Shown one piece after another: positions 46,986 to 52,003 of a stretch of 52,003 bases of DNA. Under the pieces are notes generated by a model, which saw nothing but the letters and a program-made list of their open reading frames with translations, searched no databases and was not told the origin of the DNA. The first letter of the stretch is position 1. Each line of letters starts with the position of its first letter. The position numbers were made by a program, and so were the translations under genes. Source of the DNA: Trichormus sp. NMC-1 (GTDB lineage: Bacteria > Cyanobacteriota > Cyanobacteriia > Cyanobacteriales > Nostocaceae); the NCBI RefSeq assembly GCF_001858025.1, contig NZ_LZQD01000004.1, forward strand, positions 498,771 through 550,773, written 5' to 3'.

Positions 46986-47444
46986 ATGGCGAAACGTGTG
47001 CAGTTAGTTTTAAATCAAGATATTACCAAGCTGGGAAAATCCGGCGACTTAGTTGACGTAGCTCCCGGCTATGCGCGTAATTATCTGATTCCCCAAAAAT
47101 TGGCAACTCATGCCACCCCTGGTATTCTCAAACAAGTAGAACGCCGCCGCGAAAAAGAACGTCAGTTGCAATTAGAACTGAGAGCGCAAGCCGAAGAGCA
47201 AAAAGCAGCTATAGAAAAAGCTGGTAGCTTGAAAATTGCCAAGCAAGTTGGTGAAAACGAAGCTATCTTTGGTACAGTTACAACCCAAGATATCGCCGAA
47301 GCAATTCAAGCGGCTACTGGTCAAGAATTAGATCGGCGTGGTATCACAATTCCTGATATTAATCACTTGGGTACTTACAAAGCTGAAATTAAGCTGCATT
47401 CTGAAGTAACAGTACAAATTGACATTGAAGTAGTTCCTAGCTAA
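46986..47444 (+). CDS. rplI: 50S ribosomal protein L9
   Basis: 152 residues from ATG 46986; the frame is open 99 bp upstream but [20 protein letters not shown] is the L9 N-terminus. [18 protein letters not shown], then the long connecting helix and C-terminal domain ([20 protein letters not shown]). Structural protein of the large subunit. Followed by a hairpin terminator and then dnaB. Confidence 0.96.
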   Translation: MAKRVQLVLNQDITKLGKSGDLVDVAPGYARNYLIPQKLATHATPGILKQVERRREKERQLQLELRAQAEEQKAAIEKAGSLKIAKQVGENEAIFGTVTTQDIAEAIQAATGQELDRRGITIPDINHLGTYKAEIKLHSEVTVQIDIEVVPS

Positions 47445-47462
47445 TTAATGCTTGCTTTGTCA

Positions 47463-47495
47463 CCACAGATGAGTTATCTGTGGTTATCCTTTTTT
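47463..47495 (+). terminator. Rho-independent terminator after rplI
   Basis: CCACAGAT-GAGTT-ATCTGTGG, perfect eight-pair stem, then TTATCCTTTTTT. Confidence 0.8.
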
Positions 47496-47608
47496 ACGGT
47501 TGAGGCGAGGAATAAGTAGGAATTAAGATAGCCTCAAAAGCCTCCAACCGTAGATTTTGGATTGCAAGGTTGTATTGTTAAACCCTGCTTAACAATCTAA
47601 AATCGCTT

Positions 47609-50452
47609 ATGGCTGAAGAATTGAATTTTCAAAGTAATGCTAGTAATCGCCTCCCACCCCAAAACATCGAAGCTGAAGAAGCGATTTTGGGGGGAATCTT
47701 ACTAGATCAAGAAGCAATTACTCGAGTTAGCGATCGCCTCTTTCCCGAAGCTTTTTACATTAGCGCTCACAGAGAGATATATCAAGCAGCGCTGCGTCTT
47801 CACGCTCAAGGTAAACCCACAGACTTACTTTCCCTTACCAGTTGGCTAACTGATAACGACAAACTTACACTCATCGGTGGTAGAAATAAATTAGCAACTT
47901 TAGTAGATCGCACAGTTTCAGCGGTTAACATTGATGCTTTGGCAGGATTAGTAGTTGAAAAATACCTGCGACGGCAATTAATTAAAGCTGGTAATGAAAT
48001 TGTCCATCTTGGTTTTGAGACAGAAACCGAATTACCCATCGTTCTTGACCAAGCAGAACAGAAAGTTTTTGGCGTTACTCAAGAAAAACCCCAATCAGGT
48101 TTAGTTCACATTTCTGATACCCTGATTAATACCTTTCAAGAAGTAGAAAAACGACATGAAGGCATCGCTTTACCAGGTATCCCCTGCGGTTTTTATGATT
48201 TAGATGCTATGACCACTGGTTTTCAGCGCTCTGATTTAATTATCGTCGCTGGTAGACCATCAATGGGTAAATGCCTGAGTTATGACTCAGAAATCGTCTT
48301 AGCAGATGGACAAATTTCCACAATTGAAGAATTGTATCAGCAACGGCAAGGTTCATTATTAACATTAAATGATGATTGGAAATTGACCTTTACCCAACCA
48401 TCTGCATTTGTAGATGATGGAATTAAACCAGTTTTCCGAGTCACAACTCGCTTGGGTCGGGCAATTGAAACTACAATTACTCACCCATTTTTAACTATTA
48501 AAGGTTGGCAGAGGTTGGAAAATCTCCAAGTTGGAAATAAGATTGCCATCCCTCGGAAAATAGATGTGTTTGGTACAGAAACTATCCGCGAGTGTGAAGT
48601 CAAATTATTAGGATATTTAATTGGTGATGGTGGTTTAACTAATAGCACTCCTAGATTTACAAACAGTAATCCATTACTGCAAACAGAGTTTTCCCAAGCA
48701 GTAACTGAATTTGGTGGTTTGTCAGTAAGATGGGAAGATTCCCAAGGACAACGGACACCTTCATTATGTGTTCGCGGAGATTTGGAATTTATTGCTACTC
48801 AAAGACAGCTTTTTGCGGAAAGCCTCAAAATTGCTATTAGTTCTCGTTCATTATCTGCTAAAAAATTGAGCGATGAACTAGGAGTAACTCCATCTTTACT
48901 TTGTATGTGGCAGAAAGCAGAGTGCGTACCCGATGATGACACTTTTCAGCTATTGTGTAAAACTCTGGGAATGGAGTTAGAAGAATTTGCACCTCATAGA
49001 TTTGCTAGTATCAGCAAATCGAGTAAAAATGCTTTGACAATTTGGTTACAAAAATTAGGTTTATGGGGTAAAAATGCTCATGCTAAAACTATTCCATCAA
49101 TTGTCTTTAAATTAGAAAAATCACAATTATCATTGTTTCTAAATCGTCTCTTTTCTACTGATGGTTGGGCTACTTTACTTAATAGTGGTCAATCACAATT
49201 AGGTTATTGTACAGTCAGCGAAAAACTAGCAAGACAAATTCAACATCTGTTATTAAGATTTGGAATTATTGCTGGTTTGAAAAAACGGTCTGTAAAATAT
49301 AATAGTACTCGTAGACCAGCATGGCAATTAGATATTACTGATGCTTTATCTATCAAAAACTTCATTGCAGAAATTGGCATTTTTGGCAAAGAAGCAGCAT
49401 TAGCAAAAGTTACAGAAGCAATATATCAAAAAAGATATCAAACCAATCGTGACTTAATACCTGTAGAGATTTGGGAACAGATAGCAGTAGCTAAAGGTAG
49501 CGAAACTTGGAGTAGTTTAGCTCAACGGGCTGGGATTAAAAGCTATACAAATATCCATGTCGGTAAGCGGGCATTAAAACGGGAAAGATTATGGATTTTA
49601 GCCACTGCTTTAGATAATTTACCACTTCAGCAATTAGCAAATAGTGATGTATATTGGGATGAAATAATTTCTATTGAACCAGTTGGTAACAAACAAGTTT
49701 ATGATTTAACAATTCCCGAAACACACAACTTTATTGCTAATGATATTTGTGTTCACAATACGGCATTTTGCCTGAACTTAGCACACAATATCGCCTCTGG
49801 TTACAAATTACCAGTCGCTGTTTTTAGTTTGGAAATGTCCAAAGAACAACTAGTACAGCGACTATTAGCCAGTGAAGCAGGAATCGAAACTAGTTATTTA
49901 CGCAGTGGACGCATCAGTCAAACCCAGTGGGAACCTTTAAGTCGTGCAATTGGTAATCTTTCCGATATGCCAATTTTTATTGACGACACCGCCAATATCA
50001 CAGTTACGCAAATGCGGAGTCAAGCGCGACGACTTCAAGCAGAACAAAATATGCAATTGGGATTAATTGTGATTGATTACTTGCAATTAATGGAAGGAGG
50101 CGGTGATAATCGGGTTCAGGAATTATCCAGAATTACGCGATCGCTCAAAGGTTTAGCCCGTGAATTATCTGTACCAATTATAGCCCTATCTCAGTTAAGT
50201 CGAGGCGTAGAATCTCGGACCAACAAACGCCCGATGTTATCTGATTTACGCGAATCGGGTTCGATTGAACAAGACGCGGATTTAGTAATCATGCTTTACC
50301 GTGATGAATATTATACCCCAGATACCCCAGATCGGGGAATAGCCGAAGTAATAGTGGCTAAACACCGTAACGGACCAACAGGTACAGTTAAACTTTTATT
50401 TGATCCGCAGTTTACAAAGTTTAAAAACCTAGCTCGACCAAATAATTATTAA
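47609..50452 (+). CDS. dnaB: Replicative DNA helicase DnaB, with intein
   Basis: 947 codons; 451 residues remain after removing the intein. N-terminal primase-binding domain 1-150 (LPPQNIEAEEAILGGILLDQ), RecA-like domain with GRPSMGK at the intein edge, TAFCLNLAHNIASG on the far side, LIVIDYLQLMEGG (Walker B), SQLSRGVESRTNKRPMLSDL, RESGSIEQDADLVIMLYRDE. The ring helicase unwinds DNA at the fork. Cyanobacterial dnaB genes commonly carry inteins. The intein breaks the Walker A box between Lys and Thr, so helicase activity needs protein splicing. Confidence 0.96.
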   Translation: MAEELNFQSNASNRLPPQNIEAEEAILGGILLDQEAITRVSDRLFPEAFYISAHREIYQAALRLHAQGKPTDLLSLTSWLTDNDKLTLIGGRNKLATLVDRTVSAVNIDALAGLVVEKYLRRQLIKAGNEIVHLGFETETELPIVLDQAEQKVFGVTQEKPQSGLVHISDTLINTFQEVEKRHEGIALPGIPCGFYDLDAMTTGFQRSDLIIVAGRPSMGKCLSYDSEIVLADGQISTIEELYQQRQGSLLTLNDDWKLTFTQPSAFVDDGIKPVFRVTTRLGRAIETTITHPFLTIKGWQRLENLQVGNKIAIPRKIDVFGTETIRECEVKLLGYLIGDGGLTNSTPRFTNSNPLLQTEFSQAVTEFGGLSVRWEDSQGQRTPSLCVRGDLEFIATQRQLFAESLKIAISSRSLSAKKLSDELGVTPSLLCMWQKAECVPDDDTFQLLCKTLGMELEEFAPHRFASISKSSKNALTIWLQKLGLWGKNAHAKTIPSIVFKLEKSQLSLFLNRLFSTDGWATLLNSGQSQLGYCTVSEKLARQIQHLLLRFGIIAGLKKRSVKYNSTRRPAWQLDITDALSIKNFIAEIGIFGKEAALAKVTEAIYQKRYQTNRDLIPVEIWEQIAVAKGSETWSSLAQRAGIKSYTNIHVGKRALKRERLWILATALDNLPLQQLANSDVYWDEIISIEPVGNKQVYDLTIPETHNFIANDICVHNTAFCLNLAHNIASGYKLPVAVFSLEMSKEQLVQRLLASEAGIETSYLRSGRISQTQWEPLSRAIGNLSDMPIFIDDTANITVTQMRSQARRLQAEQNMQLGLIVIDYLQLMEGGGDNRVQELSRITRSLKGLARELSVPIIALSQLSRGVESRTNKRPMLSDLRESGSIEQDADLVIMLYRDEYYTPDTPDRGIAEVIVAKHRNGPTGTVKLLFDPQFTKFKNLARPNNY
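48272..49759 (+). other. DnaB intein (496 aa) with homing-endonuclease and HTH regions
   Basis: Residues 222-717. Starts Cys (CLSYDSEIVLADG, block A), TTITHPFL (block B), LLGYLIGDGGL (LAGLIDADG block C), LFSTDGWATLL (second LAGLIDADG, block E), and ends THNFIANDICVHN, followed by Thr as the +1 extein residue. Between the endonuclease blocks is an XRE-like helix-turn-helix (LSAKKLSDELGVTPSLLCMW ... DTFQLLCKTLGMELEEF). All splicing residues (Cys1, block B Thr-His, His-Asn at the end, Thr+1) are present. Confidence 0.95.
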
Positions 50453-50496
50453 TTGGGAATGGGGAAAAAGTTTTACCAGTCCCCAGTTCCTAGTTA

Positions 50497-51027
50497 TTAC
50501 TCAATACCCAGTAATTCTACATCAAAAAGCAAAGTAGCATTAGGTGGAATGACTCCACCAGCACCCTGCGGACCATAACCTAACTCTGGAGGGATGATTA
50601 GCTGACGGCGATCGCCTACTTTCATCGTACTCAGTCCTTCGTCCCAACCTTTGATTACCTGTCCGATCCCAATTTTAAACTTGAAGGGTTGGCGGCGATC
50701 GCGTGAACTATCAAACTGCTGACCATTTTCTAACGTACCAACATAATGAACCTTAACAGTTTGTCCTTTTTGAGGAGTCGCTCCCTCTTCATCCCCCTTT
50801 GCTAACTCAACATATTTCAGTCCAGAGGGAGTAGCTACGACATTCGCTTCCGACATAGTATTGCTCGCTATCAGATTATTGTTTTCTTCCATTACCGTAG
50901 TAGATGCTGGTAGAGTTTGAGTCAATTGAGACGCAGTCGCAATATTTTTAGAATCGCCAACTTGTGCTAGTATCAAAGCTCCAACACATACCAGCATAAA
51001 CACAACGCTAAGTAAAATTCCTTTCAA
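50497..51027 (-). CDS. FKBP-type peptidyl-prolyl cis-trans isomerase, membrane-anchored or exported
   Basis: 176 residues from TTG 51027, which has GGGAG 7 nt upstream; a GTG 9 bp earlier is too close to that site. N-terminal hydrophobic segment (1-22, [20 protein letters not shown]), a linker, then an FKBP domain about 70-176: [60 protein letters not shown]. Active-site aromatic and Asp positions are present. Probably a lumenal or periplasmic folding catalyst, as in the thylakoid FKBPs. Confidence 0.9.
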   Translation of the reverse strand: MKGILLSVVFMLVCVGALILAQVGDSKNIATASQLTQTLPASTTVMEENNNLIASNTMSEANVVATPSGLKYVELAKGDEEGATPQKGQTVKVHYVGTLENGQQFDSSRDRRQPFKFKIGIGQVIKGWDEGLSTMKVGDRRQLIIPPELGYGPQGAGGVIPPNATLLFDVELLGIE

Positions 51028-51107
51028 AATTAGCACTCCCTATATAGGTAGTTTAGTAATCAGATTACCAACATCACAAAAATCAGTTTAAATCAGAAAC
51101 GGGCTAC

Positions 51108-51431
51108 CTAACGCCAAAGCTTATTTTCCAAATCTCGCACTTGACGCTCTAAACGGTCTATTCTTCCTCGTAATTCATCTACCTCTGACTGACGAGCTAC
51201 CCCCAAATCTTGCATCATGTTTCGCATTTGTCTTTGCATTTGCACGTCCCAGTTACCTTGCTCTGACTTTAATTGCTCTACAATGTCATCCATCACCGAT
51301 TTGGCTTGCTCAGGATTTAACTTACCATCCTTCACCAGTTCCTCGCTTACTTCCTTGAGTTTGTCTGCTACCAAAGAGGTTGTGCCAAGACCCAGCATCA
51401 TAATTTGTTGCAACCAGTTGTTGCTGTCCAT
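51108..51431 (-). CDS. Phasin-like coiled-coil protein
   Basis: 107 residues. Helical, with a C-terminal coiled coil (VDELRGRIDRLERQVRDLEN) and a PhaF-like stretch (SLVADKLKEVSEELVKDGKL, KSVMDDIVEQLKSEQG). Matches small cyanobacterial phasin-type proteins, which may coat polyhydroxyalkanoate granules or act otherwise. 72 bp upstream of the FKBP gene on the same strand. Complete; family match moderate. Confidence 0.7.
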   Translation of the reverse strand: MDSNNWLQQIMMLGLGTTSLVADKLKEVSEELVKDGKLNPEQAKSVMDDIVEQLKSEQGNWDVQMQRQMRNMMQDLGVARQSEVDELRGRIDRLERQVRDLENKLWR

Positions 51432-52003
51432 ACTATCTTCCTGTTAATTGTTTCTAACTAGCAGACCTTTACTCCTTACTCTACCCAACACAGCTATGCT
51501 GGAAGCTTAGTGATTCTAGCCTACAGATCTATTTTGGCAAATTTGGAAACATAAGAGATTAAAAGATGTAGTTGTGGAAATGCTAAACCCAGATTTCTCA
51601 GCTACAACGCACTAAAATTTTTTAATCGCTGACACCTCCTAAATTTACGAAAAAACGTCCCATGTCACAGGCTGTGGTTTTTCACATACAGCCGGAGTCA
51701 GGAGTAAAACCTGCTTGATACTTGATTCTTTGACTAAAATTTTGTACTTCATTATTTACCAGAAATCTGCTGTATCTATGAAAATTAGACTAAAACACAA
51801 GCAGACTTTGGGTTATGGCAGATTTAGCGGTAATAATCCTGAAAAATCTGGGATTGGCTTCACATATTGGGACATTAACCTATTTTTAGGGTGGGTTATG
51901 GGGGAGATGTGTCTCCCTATGAATGATATTATCCCTTACCGGACAAGGCTTGTGTCTTCGTCTATCTAAATCTATATATAGAAGTTCAAAAAAAGTTTAT
52001 TGA
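51432..52003. other. Right-end gene-free region with STRR stub
   Basis: Contains GGAGTCAGGAGTAAAACC (51693-51710), the same boundary text as the heptamer array at 3650-3985, and a GGGAGA-TGTG-TCTCCC hairpin near 51903. A plus-strand frame of 84 codons (51715-51969) has no recognised family and overlaps repeats; I do not call it a gene. Confidence 0.4.

Noticed and set aside
51715-51969. 84-codon plus-strand ORF at the right end
   Set aside because: Overlaps the STRR stub region and a hairpin; no family recognised and no ribosome-binding site.

Overview
The window comes from a filamentous, probably heterocyst-forming cyanobacterium (order Nostocales). The evidence is a carboxysome shell protein end, psbD pieces, nblA, a stand-alone nifH, a HetZ-related regulator, frequent HIP1 palindromes (GCGATCGC), heptanucleotide tandem repeats and many small palindromic interspersed elements. 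I cannot name the genus from the sequence.

Layout. 1-6.9 kb: end of a CcmK-type gene, a HetZ-related regulator, a Crp/Fnr regulator, a 48-copy heptamer array, an M61 peptidase with a PDZ domain, and comB. 7-11.3 kb: accessory block on the minus strand with an Rpn-like nuclease, a caspase/FGE fusion split by a 4-bp duplication, a Pepco-like partner and a DUF29 protein. 11.4-14.3 kb: BlaI/M56 pair, a small RHH-like protein, nblA and nifH. 14.3-20.5 kb: a disturbed stretch. Perfect copies of neighbouring segments (615, 780 and 381 bp), each lying about 2.7-3.4 kb from its source, are joined end to end, and psbD survives only as its first ~65 and last ~37 codons. tRNA-Asn, a NYN nuclease, an ABC ATPase and a UPF0367 protein also lie here. 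20.6-20.9 kb: a promoter-to-terminator structured RNA candidate. 21.9-25.9 kb: SLH/OprB porin, Rrf2 regulator with cysK, and a J-domain protein. 25.9-28.5 kb: a PIN toxin gene interrupted by a 164-bp MITE and tandemly duplicated, its antitoxin, and a SMEK-domain protein. 28.7-37.7 kb: two-domain PTPS, methyltransferase, broken membrane-protein genes, M1 aminopeptidase with HEAT repeats, and a UbiB-type kinase. 38.0-45.8 kb: one minus-strand glycan operon with three paralogous GT8-like transferases, a GT10-like transferase, an ABC exporter with a degenerate HisKA tail, a GT4 transferase and a transferase remnant. 46-51.4 kb: gloB, rplI, dnaB with an intein, an FKBP isomerase and a phasin-like protein.

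Working together. The glycan operon looks like a complete assemble-and-export unit. Caspase/FGE, Pepco-like and DUF29 genes look like a conflict or cell-fate module, and the FGE end has the codon pattern of a diversity-generating-retroelement target. Rrf2 and cysK form a likely cysteine/sulfur control pair. nblA and nifH both belong to nitrogen-starvation physiology.

Caution. The repeated, similar displacement of the perfect duplications suggests gap-filling or mate-pair assembly error as readily as real rearrangement. The broken psbD and the extra copies should not be taken as biology until checked against reads.
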